NCBI GenBank assembly: GCA_024643545.1
Contig: JAHEMR010000012.1
Coordinates: forward strand, 1 to 64,000
Direction of reading: 5' to 3'
Origin: Crocinitomicaceae bacterium
GTDB taxonomy: Bacteria; Bacteroidota; Bacteroidia; Flavobacteriales_D; Crocinitomicaceae
Length of the DNA stretch: 64,000 nt
A program made the position numbers and the translations under genes. Below are positions 17,573 to 27,278 of the stretch, one piece after another. Each line of letters begins with the position of its first letter. The stretch's first letter is position 1. The notes under the pieces were generated by a model. The model saw only the letters and a program-made list of their open reading frames with translations, was not told the DNA's origin and did no database searches.

Positions 17573-19767
17573 TTCTGACGAATAAATCCTTTTTTCCCTT
17601 GTGGGATATCAAAAATCCATGTGTAATAGCCAATAAAGTGACTTTTTGTGAATCCCATGTTTTTTGCGTTTGAAATGGGAAAAATGACGCGCTGATTGGA
17701 AGAAAGTCCTTTAATTAGTGATTGTGGTGCAACTCCGTCTTGCTGACAAGGATAGTTTTTTATTTTTCCGTTCCTCGATGTCCCGTATTGCCACACATTT
17801 CTCCACTGACTGCTTTCAAAAGTCTTCCCAATAGGATTTTCTGGAGCGATGGCATAATAATCACCAAAGATTAATTGTCCTTTTAAAACAGACAACATTC
17901 CCATGGCATACGCGTGTCCCATGCTGTGAGAAACAATGTAAAGTGTGTCATTTGCAGAATAATTGGGGGCCTCGTTCAATACTTGCAGTAAATTTATTCC
18001 TGCGATTTTACCACGTTTATAGCGAAGGTTGAAGCCATCGTAGTTTGGATTCGTTGCCAATAAACTCAGGGTGGCTACGCGTTGATTCGAAGGAAGTGTG
18101 GTATGGTAACAATGGTGCTTTGCAGTTTCACATAGTTTCGGGTAAATAGCGGCTGTTCCGGCGAATTTAACGACGGAACCGTGATTGGATGTTGAAACGG
18201 AATGATGTCCGTCGGCATACCAAATTTCATCTGCATGAATGCGCTCTTGAAAACGCATGTTAAATTGTTTCCAAGGTTCCCAATATGCATAGCGGTCCAT
18301 TGAAAATAATTGGTTTTTTGAATCGGGAAACTCAACGCCTTTTTCTTGAAACGTGGCAAGGAAGTCCGACATTGATTGATTCGTAGAAACCGGACGGTAG
18401 CCATTCACAAAAACTAAAATTCGTTTGGCAGGATCGGGAAGCAACAATTTCTTTGTTAACTCAAATCCCATGTGATTGTATACTTTTTCGCTCGTAATTT
18501 CATCATTGGCATCATGAAAACGAAAGACCACAAAATGACTACTTGTTCTTTTGCGATAGGGGATGGTGCTCAGTTCCAAAATATTTCGTGAATGGAGAAA
18601 ACGCGCATGATTGGTCGAATCGACATCGAAATAAAGCACTCGGTCCTCACGCTGGGCGTACCAACTCCCATCAATTTGACGGAATACTTGGCTTTTTGTG
18701 AACAATGCATCTTGCGTCATGAACTGATCTATGTTATCCAAATTGTGTTGAAGTACGGATTGGCTTTTGCCATGATAACTGGTGATTTCATGAAACTTCA
18801 TGTGGTAATTGGAATAGTAGAACTCTGTTGCGTAAAATGCGAAGAGATTCGAGCAGATGGCCAAGGCCCAAATAATGATTTTTGCAAAACGGTAAGACAT
18901 TCGCTTGAAAAAACGGCTGTCTAACATGCGTTTATTGATCTTTCGGAAAGTTAAAAACTGCAGAATGAGCGTTAGAATGACGGCTAATAAATGTACCAGG
19001 CATATGTGGTATCCAAGGACATTAAATCGAGGTTTGAAAAACGGATTAGTGACATCAAGGTAGACGTAAAAATGGTTTTGCTTGAAGGGATGAGTCAATC
19101 CTTCCATGGGATTACTGGGATTTACAAGAAAAGTCCCGTCTGGATTTTCATTCCAAAAATAAAAGGCAACACGACCGTTTGAAGTTTGAATGCTTTCATA
19201 ATCATCGCTAAAACGAAAAGGGATGAGGTTGCTTTGTAGTTGATTGAGTTGATTGGTGGACAATTGTCCGTTAAGGGCGAATGAATCAATGTCTTTAGGT
19301 GAAACGCCAAATTGAACAAGCAGTGTTTTTTGAATACTTAGTAACGAGATCAGTCCATTTTTAACACCGACAAAGCCAACGGATTTATTTGGAATGGCAA
19401 AGAATTGCTGGGTGTCCGCTGGTATACAATACAGGTAAAGTTGTTGAGGGTCGTTCGGAAAACCATTCGGAAAATCGAGGTCACGCCATTCTTTTTGTTG
19501 ACGGGTAAATTGATTTGTTCCAATCGTTGGGAATTCCCATTTAAGGGTTTCTTTTGTTCGATTTTTACGGGTTTGAAATTGGACAAACAATTCAATGCCG
19601 GCTTTTTGAAAAGTAGCTTGTATGGAACTAAGATCAACGGACTTTTGTTGATCGGATAAAACTATGTTTAACTGATATGGAGTTGAATGAATGTCGTTCT
19701 GTGCACTTCCCAAAAAAGAAGTTCCGAGACAAAAGATTACCAATAAAAGGAAGGTAACCTGTTTCAT
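17569..19767 (-). CDS. Unrecognised membrane protein with a lipase-like motif
   Basis: A 732-residue protein with a signal peptide (cleavage likely after GSAQ), a periplasmic region of about 235 residues, two membrane helices (about 262-285 and 303-325) and a large C-terminal domain. The C-terminal part has IVSHSMGHAYAMGM (Ser about residue 613), resembling the nucleophile elbow of alpha/beta hydrolases, preceded by ILVFVNGYRP, which may form the oxyanion-hole strand. This suggests an esterase or lipase on the far side of the membrane; the family is not recognised. It begins 9 bp after the ferredoxin gene and probably shares its promoter. Confidence 0.7.
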   Translation of the reverse strand: MKQVTFLLLVIFCLGTSFLGSAQNDIHSTPYQLNIVLSDQQKSVDLSSIQATFQKAGIELFVQFQTRKNRTKETLKWEFPTIGTNQFTRQQKEWRDLDFPNGFPNDPQQLYLYCIPADTQQFFAIPNKSVGFVGVKNGLISLLSIQKTLLVQFGVSPKDIDSFALNGQLSTNQLNQLQSNLIPFRFSDDYESIQTSNGRVAFYFWNENPDGTFLVNPSNPMEGLTHPFKQNHFYVYLDVTNPFFKPRFNVLGYHICLVHLLAVILTLILQFLTFRKINKRMLDSRFFKRMSYRFAKIIIWALAICSNLFAFYATEFYYSNYHMKFHEITSYHGKSQSVLQHNLDNIDQFMTQDALFTKSQVFRQIDGSWYAQREDRVLYFDVDSTNHARFLHSRNILELSTIPYRKRTSSHFVVFRFHDANDEITSEKVYNHMGFELTKKLLLPDPAKRILVFVNGYRPVSTNQSMSDFLATFQEKGVEFPDSKNQLFSMDRYAYWEPWKQFNMRFQERIHADEIWYADGHHSVSTSNHGSVVKFAGTAAIYPKLCETAKHHCYHTTLPSNQRVATLSLLATNPNYDGFNLRYKRGKIAGINLLQVLNEAPNYSANDTLYIVSHSMGHAYAMGMLSVLKGQLIFGDYYAIAPENPIGKTFESSQWRNVWQYGTSRNGKIKNYPCQQDGVAPQSLIKGLSSNQRVIFPISNAKNMGFTKSHFIGYYTWIFDIPQGKKGFIRQN

Positions 19768-19776
19768 AGCAGGTAC

Positions 19777-20124
19777 TTACAGGTGTAAGAAGTTCTTTTT
19801 CGCTAAAAGCTCATCTTCTGATTCACGGTAATCTGGATCATCTACGCAACAATCAACTGGACAAACAGCAGCACATTGTGGTTCATCATGGAAACCAACA
19901 CACTCTGTACATTTATCGTGAGCGATGTAATAAACATCCATATTCACAGGTTCAAACTGGTGATCTGCTGAAACTTCTTCTCCGTCCAAAGTAGTGATCA
20001 TTCCCTTTAAAGACGTGCCATCAGCATATTTCCATTCTGCGCCACCTTCGTAAATTGCATTGTTTGGACATTCAGGTTCGCAAGCCCCGCAATTGATACA
20101 TTCGTCTGTGATAATGATTGCCAT
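19777..20124 (-). CDS. 2[4Fe-4S] ferredoxin
   Basis: A 115-residue bacterial-type ferredoxin. The first cluster motif is [12 protein letters not shown] (residues 9-20); the second is [21 protein letters not shown], with a wide insertion between the second and third cysteines as in Azotobacter FdI/Allochromatium-type proteins. About 45 residues lie between the motifs. It carries low-potential electrons; the partner is unknown. It is divergent from the LuxC-type reductase gene and leads into the membrane hydrolase. Confidence 0.92.
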   Translation of the reverse strand: MAIIITDECINCGACEPECPNNAIYEGGAEWKYADGTSLKGMITTLDGEEVSADHQFEPVNMDVYYIAHDKCTECVGFHDEPQCAAVCPVDCCVDDPDYRESEDELLAKKNFLHL

Positions 20125-20141
20125 AAAATCAAAAATTTGTA

Positions 20142-20149
20142 CAAAGATA
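20142..20149 (-). promoter_or_regulatory. Promoter -7 element for the ferredoxin operon
   Basis: TATCTTTG on the minus strand matches TAnnTTTG, 17 bases before the ferredoxin ATG. Predicted leader about 12 bases. Confidence 0.6.
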
Positions 20150-20201
20150 ATAAGCCTAGTTGGATTGTTCTGTTTGATGAGGTAAAAAAAGAGAAGTTAT
20201 G

Positions 20202-20209
20202 TACTTTTG
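20202..20209 (+). promoter_or_regulatory. Promoter -7 element for the acyl-CoA reductase, leaderless layout
   Basis: TACTTTTG matches TAnnTTTG and is followed after four bases by GTG (20214). An in-frame ATG at 20199 lies upstream of this element and so would not be transcribed from it. Confidence 0.55.
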
Positions 20210-20213
20210 TACC

Positions 20214-21257
20214 GTGGAAAAGTCAAGAATAATCAATGCATTTGTTGTCCTGGGGACAATTTTGAAGGAACTCAGTGAAAATAATCAATACTCTTCTGCT
20301 GTTTCGATGCTAACTGAAGAGGAATATGCAGAAGTAAACGAAGTGATTTGCCGAGAGTTTCATCACAATGGTTGGTTTACGGAGGATTCCATTCGTCAAG
20401 CTTTTGGTGAAATTGCCTGTTGGCTGACGACAGAAAAACTGAACGAATGGACTAGTCGATACCCTGAAAACAATGACAAGAAAAATATTGCAGTCATTAT
20501 GGCTGGAAATATTCCACTAGTAGGATTTCATGATTTCTTGTGTGTGTTGTTATCCGGACATCAAGTCATCTGTAAACAAAGTTCGGAGGATGCACGACTT
20601 CTTCCGGCACTTGTAAAGATGTTGCTGTTGTTTGAACCTGATTTGACCGAGCGAATTCGATTCTCTGACCGAAAATTAGTGGATTACCAAGCTGTTATCG
20701 CGACTGGAAGCAACAGTAGCATGTTGCATTTTGAACAGTATTTTTCTCATGTTCCACATTTGTTTCGTGGACACCGTACCTCAGTTGCAGTACTAACAGG
20801 GAACGAATCGAAAGAGGAGTTGAGAGCGCTTGGTGTTGATTGCTTAACTTATTTCGGACGTGGTTGTCGAAATGTAACACACCTGCTTTTTCCCGAAGGA
20901 TTTGACTTAAATCGCTTTTTCGAGGCAATCGTTGATTTATCAGATGTAGTAAACAATAAAAAATACGGCAATAATTACGATTACAACAAAGCAGTTCATT
21001 TAATGAATTTGAGTAAGTTTCTGGATAACAACTTCTTACTAATGAAGGAGTCGGATCAATTGTTTTCACCTTTGTCTATGCTTCATTACCAATTTTACAA
21101 AAGTTCGGAAGAAGTTAAGGCCTTTTTAGAGGAACACCAGTCTCAAATTCAATGTGTTGTTGGACAGGAATTTATTCCTTTCGGACAAGCGCAATGTCCT
21201 TCGTTGATGGATTATCCCGATGGAATGGATACCATGCATTTTTTAGCAACTTGCTAA
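20214..21257 (+). CDS. LuxC-type acyl-CoA reductase
   Basis: A 347-residue member of the LuxC family, NADPH-dependent reductases making fatty aldehydes from acyl-CoA or acyl-enzyme. Family blocks: NIPLVGFHDFLCVLLSGH (about residues 92-109), the cofactor-region ATGSNSS, LFRGHRTSVAVL, and FGRGCRNVTHLLFPEGFD, whose Cys is the likely acyl-accepting nucleophile. It is shorter than luminous-bacterium LuxC (about 480 residues), as expected for the Bacteroidota form. No luciferase genes are present. The GTG start at 20214 is chosen from promoter position; an ATG at 20199 is the alternative. Confidence 0.83.
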   Translation: MEKSRIINAFVVLGTILKELSENNQYSSAVSMLTEEEYAEVNEVICREFHHNGWFTEDSIRQAFGEIACWLTTEKLNEWTSRYPENNDKKNIAVIMAGNIPLVGFHDFLCVLLSGHQVICKQSSEDARLLPALVKMLLLFEPDLTERIRFSDRKLVDYQAVIATGSNSSMLHFEQYFSHVPHLFRGHRTSVAVLTGNESKEELRALGVDCLTYFGRGCRNVTHLLFPEGFDLNRFFEAIVDLSDVVNNKKYGNNYDYNKAVHLMNLSKFLDNNFLLMKESDQLFSPLSMLHYQFYKSSEEVKAFLEEHQSQIQCVVGQEFIPFGQAQCPSLMDYPDGMDTMHFLATC

Positions 21258-21289
21258 TTTAATCTCAAGGAGGATTCAATCCGTTTCCG

Positions 21290-21297
21290 TATCTTTG
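21290..21297 (+). promoter_or_regulatory. Promoter -7 element for map
   Basis: TATCTTTG matches TAnnTTTG. An in-frame ATG lies 3 bases downstream (21301) and the family-like ATG 24 bases downstream (21322), so it could serve a leaderless or a short-leader mRNA. Confidence 0.6.
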
Positions 21298-21321
21298 CAC
21301 ATGTCTTTTCTAGAAAAAATA

Positions 21322-22095
21322 ATGATCAAGTACAAAACACCACAGGAAATTGAAATCATGCGTGAAGCAGCGCAAATCGTAAGTCGAACACTTGGATTAG
21401 TTGCGAAACACATGAAACCAGGTGTTACACCAAAGTTTTTAGATAAGTTAGCGGAAGACTATATCCGTTCACAAAATGCCATCCCAGGATTTCTTGGTTT
21501 GTACGGTTGTCCTAGTACCTTGTTGATTTCTGTCAACGAACAAGTGGTGCACGGATTACCAACAGATCGTCCATTTCAAGATGGAGACATCGTTTCGGTG
21601 GATTGTGGATCCGTTTACAAAGGATATTATGGTGATCATGCCTATACGTTTGAAGTAGGTGATGTGAAACCAGAAGTGAAAAAATTGCTCGAAGTAACAA
21701 AAGAGTGTTTGTACCTTGGGATTGCTCAAGCTACCATTGCAAATCGCATCGAAGACATTGGTTGGGCGATTCAACAACACGCCGAGAAACACGGATATGG
21801 TGTGGTGCGTGATTTAGTTGGACACGGTTTAGGAAAAGAATTACACGAAGAGCCGCAAGTGCCAAATTATGGTCGTCGTGGACGCGGAAAGAAAATCCAA
21901 AACGGACTAACAATTGCGATTGAGCCGATGATTAACATGGGAACAGAAAAAGTGAAAACTTTGGATGACCAATGGACCATTGTTACGGCGGATGGAATGC
22001 CAAGTGCGCATTTCGAACACGATATCGCCGTGGTAGATGGTGAACCAGTGATTCTTTCCACCTTTGATTTCATTTACGAATCCCTTGGAAAATAA
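21322..22095 (+). CDS. map: Methionine aminopeptidase, type I
   Basis: A 257-residue enzyme that removes N-terminal Met from nascent proteins. The five metal ligands lie in VDCGSVYKGYYGDHAYT (two Asp), GHGLGKELHEEP (His), IAIEPM (Glu) and FEHDIAV (Glu). Start 21322 (MIKYKTPQEIEIM) matches the family; ATG 21301 would add MSFLEKI and sits where a leaderless transcript would begin. Both are plausible. The downstream membrane protein gene overlaps its end by 11 bp. Confidence 0.94.
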   Translation: MIKYKTPQEIEIMREAAQIVSRTLGLVAKHMKPGVTPKFLDKLAEDYIRSQNAIPGFLGLYGCPSTLLISVNEQVVHGLPTDRPFQDGDIVSVDCGSVYKGYYGDHAYTFEVGDVKPEVKKLLEVTKECLYLGIAQATIANRIEDIGWAIQQHAEKHGYGVVRDLVGHGLGKELHEEPQVPNYGRRGRGKKIQNGLTIAIEPMINMGTEKVKTLDDQWTIVTADGMPSAHFEHDIAVVDGEPVILSTFDFIYESLGK

Positions 22096-22702
22096 ACTTC
22101 AATTCGAACGAGTTTGGGTGCAACGTAGCATTGCCCTCGTTTTGTTGTTTATGTTTTGGAATGGATTTACAGATGTTTTTTGGACTGCTCCGTCTCTTCT
22201 TTTTGATCCTTTATTGCTTGTTTTGTGGTTGTTTTTTGTCGTTCTTTATCGAAATGAGTTAAAAAACCTAAGGTTCGTTTGGGTGCTTGGAATTGCTATT
22301 TTACTGAACAATGTACTTCATTTTAGTCATTTTTCTGACTTGATTAATCGAACGGTCTTGTTACAAAGTGAGAATTCCTTTTTGGTAGAACCTATTTCAG
22401 GACTACTTTCAAACTTGTTGACCTCAATAGGATGGGGGATGTTTTTGTGGAAATTGCTCTTGAATCACCCATATCGAAACTATTGGATGCTTCTTTTTGT
22501 GCTATTCTCCTTGCCAATTCTGTTTTTTTGGATTCCGGCAGTTTTGTTTTTTAACGGGCTATTGCTAGCGATTTTCATTTGGCAAAGTAAGGAACGAAAG
22601 CCATTCCATTGGTTTTTGATTGCGCAATTTATTACCGTTTGTATGGCTGTTTTTCAAATGTTCGCATGGTTCATTTCTTTCTCTCCTGGAGGAAAAGGTT
22701 AA
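22085..22702 (+). CDS. Polytopic membrane protein of unknown function
   Basis: A 205-residue, strongly hydrophobic protein with five or six predicted membrane helices and short charged loops; no family recognised. No ATG is suitable near the N-terminus. A TTG at 22085 (reading LENKLQFERVW) overlaps the end of map by 11 bp and suggests coupled translation; a second TTG at 22064 is possible. It ends just before a strong bidirectional terminator. Confidence 0.68.
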   Translation: MENKLQFERVWVQRSIALVLLFMFWNGFTDVFWTAPSLLFDPLLLVLWLFFVVLYRNELKNLRFVWVLGIAILLNNVLHFSHFSDLINRTVLLQSENSFLVEPISGLLSNLLTSIGWGMFLWKLLLNHPYRNYWMLLFVLFSLPILFFWIPAVLFFNGLLLAIFIWQSKERKPFHWFLIAQFITVCMAVFQMFAWFISFSPGGKG

Positions 22703-22710
22703 ACAAAAAA

Positions 22711-22736
22711 AAAGAACGCAATTGCTTGCGTTCTTT
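22711..22736. terminator. Bidirectional rho-independent terminator
   Basis: A perfect 11-bp stem (AAAGAACGCAA/TTGCGTTCTTT) with a 4-base loop lies between two converging genes. An A run precedes it on the plus strand and T residues follow, so it can stop the map operon (plus) and lpdA (minus). Confidence 0.88.
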
Positions 22737-22758
22737 CCATTATGCTATTTCTTAAATC

Positions 22759-24150
22759 TTATAAGTGAATCACTTCGCCGTATGCTGCAGCAGCAGCTTC
22801 CATGATTGCTTCAGACATCGTTGGGTGAGGGTGAACCGTTTTGATTAACTCTTCTCCGGTTGTTTCTAATTTACGAACAGCTACTAATTCAGCCACCATT
22901 TCGGTTACATTCGCACCGATCATGTGTCCACCAAGTAACTCACCGTATTTCGCGTCGAAAATCAATTTCACAAATCCATCTTTCGCTCCAGCAGCACTTG
23001 CTTTACCTGAAGCAGAGAATGGGAATTTACCAACTTTGATATCGTATCCAGCTTCCTTCGCTGCTTTTTCTGTCATTCCAACAGAAGCAATCTCTGGTGA
23101 GCAATATGTACATCCCGGGATGTTTCCGTAGTTCAATGGTTCTGGATGATGTCCAGCAATTTTCTCTACACAAATGATTCCTTCCGCAGAAGCAACGTGT
23201 GCCAATGCTGGTCCAGGAACAACATCGCCAATTGCATAGTATCCTGGGATATTTGTTTGGTAGTAATCATTTACAAGGATGCGTCCTTTGTCTACAACGA
23301 TTCCAACTTCCTCTAAACCAATGTTTTCGATGTTCGCTTGAATTCCAACTGCAGAAAGAACTACATCACATTCGATTTTCTCTTCTCCTTTTGCTGTTTT
23401 CACGGTAACAACACATCCTTTTCCAGAAGTATCAACAGATTCAACAGAAGCATTGGTCATGATGTTAACACCTGCTTTCTTGAACGATTTCTCCAATTGT
23501 TTAGAAACGTCTTCGTCCTCAACCGGAACAATGTTTGGAAGGTATTCAACCACCGTTACTTCGGTTCCAAGTGCATTGTAGAAATAAGCGAACTCAATTC
23601 CGATAGCTCCAGATCCAACAACGACCAATTTTTTCGGTTGTGTTGGTAAAGTCATTGCCTGACGGTATCCAATAATTTTCTCACCATCTTGAGGTAAGTT
23701 TGGAAGGACACGAGAGCGCGCTCCAGTGGCAATGATTAAAGCTTTACTAGCTGTATAATCGGTTGTTGCTCCAGCTTCGTCTGTAACTGAAACTGTTTTT
23801 CCAGCTTTGATTACACCGTTTCCTTTCAATACATCGATTTTGTTCTTTTTCATTAAAAACTGAATCCCGTTGCTCATGCCATTAGCAACATCGCGGCTTC
23901 TTTTGATCATCGCTCCGAAATCCGCAGTAGCTTCTTTAACGGTAATCCCATAATCACTTGCGTGCGTTAGGTATTCGAAAACATTCGCAGATTTCAAAAG
24001 TGCTTTAGTAGGAATACACCCCCAATTTAAGCAGATTCCACCGAGTGACTCACGCTCTACGATAGCTGTTTTAAGTCCTAATTGAGAGGCGCGAATAGCA
24101 GTAACATATCCACCTGGGCCACTTCCCACAACAATGATGTCGTAATTCAT
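22759..24150 (-). CDS. lpdA: Dihydrolipoyl dehydrogenase
   Basis: A 463-residue E3 flavoenzyme that reoxidises dihydrolipoamide in 2-oxoacid dehydrogenase and glycine cleavage complexes. FAD-binding GSGPGG (9-14), redox pair Cys40/Cys45 in GGICLNWGCIPTK, NAD-binding VVGSGAIGIEFA, YAIGDV, and the C-terminal HPHPTMSE with the catalytic His-Glu are all intact. gcvT at 36417 encodes another glycine cleavage component. It has its own TAnnTTTG promoter. Contrast with the Cys-less paralogue at 8514-10004. Confidence 0.97.
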   Translation of the reverse strand: MNYDIIVVGSGPGGYVTAIRASQLGLKTAIVERESLGGICLNWGCIPTKALLKSANVFEYLTHASDYGITVKEATADFGAMIKRSRDVANGMSNGIQFLMKKNKIDVLKGNGVIKAGKTVSVTDEAGATTDYTASKALIIATGARSRVLPNLPQDGEKIIGYRQAMTLPTQPKKLVVVGSGAIGIEFAYFYNALGTEVTVVEYLPNIVPVEDEDVSKQLEKSFKKAGVNIMTNASVESVDTSGKGCVVTVKTAKGEEKIECDVVLSAVGIQANIENIGLEEVGIVVDKGRILVNDYYQTNIPGYYAIGDVVPGPALAHVASAEGIICVEKIAGHHPEPLNYGNIPGCTYCSPEIASVGMTEKAAKEAGYDIKVGKFPFSASGKASAAGAKDGFVKLIFDAKYGELLGGHMIGANVTEMVAELVAVRKLETTGEELIKTVHPHPTMSEAIMEAAAAAYGEVIHL

Positions 24151-24169
24151 ATGATTCGTTTTTAGGGTA

Positions 24170-24199
24170 CAAATTTACGTTTTTTCGCGAAAAATACAA
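24170..24199 (-). promoter_or_regulatory. Promoter for lpdA
   Basis: The minus strand reads TTG (24197-24199), 19 bases, TAAATTTG (24170-24177), then 19 bases to the ATG. This is a full consensus promoter with a leader of about 13 bases. Confidence 0.75.
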
Positions 24200-24358
24200 G
24201 GTTATTGCCTTTTGAATTGAGCTGAATTTTAGTGGAAACAGAACAAAATCAGTCATTTTTTTTACGAATACGAATTCGGATTGGAAGATTGCGGATAAAA
24301 TGTTAAAAAATCGTTGGTAAACAAGGTGGATTCCAAACGCAGTTCCTATTAAAATATG

Positions 24359-24366
24359 TACTTTTG
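24359..24366 (+). promoter_or_regulatory. Promoter -7 element for purL
   Basis: TACTTTTG matches TAnnTTTG 18 bases before the purL ATG, predicting a leader of about 12 bases and fixing the start downstream of an in-frame ATG at the element itself. Confidence 0.6.
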
Positions 24367-24384
24367 TTTCAGAAAATTCAAAGA

Positions 24385-26622
24385 ATGGAAAGTACCCTGC
24401 AAAAAGAAGCGACGCTTGAACAAGCAATTGATTTAGGACTACGTGCGGATGAGTTTGAACAGATCAAAGGAATCCTCGGTCGAACACCGAATTTTACAGA
24501 AACAGCTGTTTACTCCGTAATGTGGAGCGAGCACTGTTCGTATAAAAACTCAATCCTTTGGTTGAAAACACTTCCGAAAGATGGACCACATATGTTGGTG
24601 AAAGCGGGTGAAGAAAACGCAGGATTAGTAGATATCGGTGATGGATTAGGGTGTGTATTCAAAATTGAATCCCACAACCACCCAAGTGCGTTGGAACCAT
24701 ATCAAGGTGCAGCGACAGGTGTTGGTGGAATCAACCGTGACATCTTTACGATGGGCGCGCGTCCAATTGCACAACTAAACTCTTTGCGTTTCGGAAACAT
24801 CGAAGAAGCGCGCACGAAATGGTTAGTGAAAGGTGTGGTGAAAGGAATTGGCGATTATGGAAATGCCTTTGGTATTCCAATCGTTGGTGGCGAAGTATTT
24901 TTTGATGAGTCATACAATACAAATCCCTTGGTGAATGCTTTCTCTGCAGGAATCATCGATACGAAAAAAATTATCTCAGCAACAGCGAAAGGACCAGGAA
25001 ATCCTGTGTTTATTGTTGGTTCAGCGACCGGAAAAGATGGAATTGCGGGAGCGGCTTTCGCTTCCAAAGACATTACAGAAGATTCAGCTTCTGATTTACC
25101 GTCGGTACAAGTTGGTGATCCATTCATGGAGAAATTATTGTTGGAGGCAACCATGGAATTGTCTGAAACAGATGCAATCGTTGGAATGCAAGACATGGGT
25201 GCGGCAGGAATTACCTGTTCAACGTGCGAAATGAGTGCGGCTGGAAATGTTGGGATGGAAATTTATTTGGATAAAGTTCCAACCCGTCAAGATAACATGT
25301 TGCCTTATGAGATTTTGCTTTCTGAATCCCAAGAACGCATGTTGGTGGTAGTGCAAAAAGGAAAAGAATCTGTGGTGAAACGCATTTTTGACAAATGGGA
25401 CTTACATGCAGAGGAAATCGGACATGTGACAGATACGGGTCGCGTTCGCTACTATATGGACGGAGAAATGGTAGGAGATGTCCCTGCTGAATCGTTGGTT
25501 CTGGGTGGAGGTGCGCCTCAAAATGTTCGTGAATATTCTGAGCCAGCTTATTACCAAGAATTTAAGAAATTTAACATAAGCGAAGTTCCACAACCGGAAA
25601 ACTTGAAAGAAGTCGGCTATGCATTATTGCAATTGCCAAATATCGCGTCTAAAAAATGGGTCTACGAACAGTATGATTCCATGGTTGGAACGCGCACCAT
25701 GACAACGAATCGTCCATCGGATGCAGGTGTTGTCAACATCAAAGGAACAAACAAAGCATTGGCAATGACGGTGGATTGTAATTCACGCTACGTGAATGCA
25801 GATCCAGAAGTTGGAACAATGATTGCCGTTTCTGAAGCCGCACGTAACATCGTTTGTGCGGGTGGTGTTCCAAGTGCAATTACGAACTGTTTGAATTTCG
25901 GAAATCCATACAATCCAGAGTCTTACTGGCAATTTGTTGGGGCGATCAAGGGAATGTCAGCAGCATGTTTGAAATTTGAAACACCGGTAACAGGTGGAAA
26001 CGTTTCGTTCTACAACCAAACATCGATGAATGGAGTAGAGGTTCCAGTTTTCCCAACACCAACGATCGGAATGATTGGATTAGTTGAAGATAAAGAGAAA
26101 GTAATGTCCTTGGACTTCAAACAAAAAGGTGATCTGATTTTCTTGGTGGGTGAATACAAAGAAGACATCGCTTCTTCTGAATATTTGGCAACTTATCATG
26201 GAATTAAAGCATCTCCAGCGCCGTATTTTGATTTAGAGGAAGAATTTAACATGCAGAATGCGGTTAAAGGCTTGATCGAAAATAATTTAGTGAATGCAGT
26301 ACATGATGTGTCCGACGGAGGATTATTCGTAAGTTTGGTCGAAATGTCAATGCCACGTGAACTTGGATTTGACATTGTTACAGATTCTGAAATTCGTGAG
26401 GACGCCTTTTTATTCGGTGAAGGACAAGGTCGTGTGGTTGTATCGGTAACGGAAGAACAAGAGGAGTTATTCCTTGAATATACGGTGAATTCTGGGGTAA
26501 ACATTACTTTACTCGGACATGTAACCAAAGGAAAAATGCAAATCGATGAGGAGCATTTTGGATTTATAACTGAAGCGAAGCACTTGTTCGACACAGCGCT
26601 TGGTAAACACTTTGAAAATTGA
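24385..26622 (+). CDS. purL: Phosphoribosylformylglycinamidine synthase, small PurL
   Basis: A 745-residue PurL of the small type, which needs separate PurS and PurQ subunits to convert FGAR to FGAM with ATP and glutamine-derived ammonia. Blocks seen: [65 protein letters not shown] and HDVSDGGL. Start 24385 (MESTLQKEA) lies 18 bases after the promoter. The DUF4290 gene starts 11 bp after its stop, followed by murA and a thioredoxin gene. purS and purQ are not nearby. Confidence 0.96.
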   Translation: MESTLQKEATLEQAIDLGLRADEFEQIKGILGRTPNFTETAVYSVMWSEHCSYKNSILWLKTLPKDGPHMLVKAGEENAGLVDIGDGLGCVFKIESHNHPSALEPYQGAATGVGGINRDIFTMGARPIAQLNSLRFGNIEEARTKWLVKGVVKGIGDYGNAFGIPIVGGEVFFDESYNTNPLVNAFSAGIIDTKKIISATAKGPGNPVFIVGSATGKDGIAGAAFASKDITEDSASDLPSVQVGDPFMEKLLLEATMELSETDAIVGMQDMGAAGITCSTCEMSAAGNVGMEIYLDKVPTRQDNMLPYEILLSESQERMLVVVQKGKESVVKRIFDKWDLHAEEIGHVTDTGRVRYYMDGEMVGDVPAESLVLGGGAPQNVREYSEPAYYQEFKKFNISEVPQPENLKEVGYALLQLPNIASKKWVYEQYDSMVGTRTMTTNRPSDAGVVNIKGTNKALAMTVDCNSRYVNADPEVGTMIAVSEAARNIVCAGGVPSAITNCLNFGNPYNPESYWQFVGAIKGMSAACLKFETPVTGGNVSFYNQTSMNGVEVPVFPTPTIGMIGLVEDKEKVMSLDFKQKGDLIFLVGEYKEDIASSEYLATYHGIKASPAPYFDLEEEFNMQNAVKGLIENNLVNAVHDVSDGGLFVSLVEMSMPRELGFDIVTDSEIREDAFLFGEGQGRVVVSVTEEQEELFLEYTVNSGVNITLLGHVTKGKMQIDEEHFGFITEAKHLFDTALGKHFEN

Positions 26623-26633
26623 AAATAGAAAAC

Positions 26634-27275
26634 ATGGAATACAACACCACAAGAGGGAAGTTGATATTGCCAGAATATGGTCGTAATGTGCAGAACATGA
26701 TTGCACACGCAATGGAAATTGCGGACCGAACAGAACGGAACCGTGCGGCACAGGCAATAATTGAGGTGATGGGACAATTGAATCCGCATTTAAGAGATGT
26801 AGATGATTACCGCCATAAATTATGGACACACTTATTTGTTATGTCCGATTTTCAATTGGAGGTAGATTCACCTTATGAAATTCCGAAACAAGAAGTCCTG
26901 AACGAAAAACCGGAGCGACTTGTTTATCCGAAAAGTTCCATTCGCTATGGTCACTACGGTAAATACACACAAACGATTTTAGAGGAATCGAAAAACACAC
27001 AGGATCCAGCTGAAAAGGAGTACTTAAAAACTTCAATGGCTAATTTCATGAAAAAACAATACTTGTCCCACAACAATGACGCGGTGGAAAACAATGTAAT
27101 TGCTGACCACTTGAAGGAATTGTCTAAAGGTGAGTTAATTCTTGAAAATCCAGATGATTTGGTAAACACGAATACCTTGCTTCGTACACTAGGAATAGGT
27201 GCGAACAACAAGAAATTTGTGAAAACCAATAATTTCAAACAAAAACAAAAAAAGAAATTCCAAAAAAAGCAATAA
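26634..27275 (+). CDS. DUF4290 protein
   Basis: A 213-residue soluble protein recognised as DUF4290, a family found in Bacteroidota. It opens with MEYNTTRGKLILPEYGRN, has a helical body with LNPHLRDVDDYRHKLWTHLF, and ends in a strongly basic Lys/Gln tail (residues 195-213) that could bind nucleic acid. The function is unknown. It lies 11 bp after purL and 3 bp before murA; this fixed position suggests a housekeeping role. Confidence 0.85.
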   Translation: MEYNTTRGKLILPEYGRNVQNMIAHAMEIADRTERNRAAQAIIEVMGQLNPHLRDVDDYRHKLWTHLFVMSDFQLEVDSPYEIPKQEVLNEKPERLVYPKSSIRYGHYGKYTQTILEESKNTQDPAEKEYLKTSMANFMKKQYLSHNNDAVENNVIADHLKELSKGELILENPDDLVNTNTLLRTLGIGANNKKFVKTNNFKQKQKKKFQKKQ

Positions 27276-27278
27276 ACG

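Noticed and set aside
26196-26789. Long open frame opposite the end of purL and the DUF4290 gene
   Set aside because: It spans two real genes on the other strand and reads as low-complexity Ser/Cys-rich translation, typical of a shadow frame.
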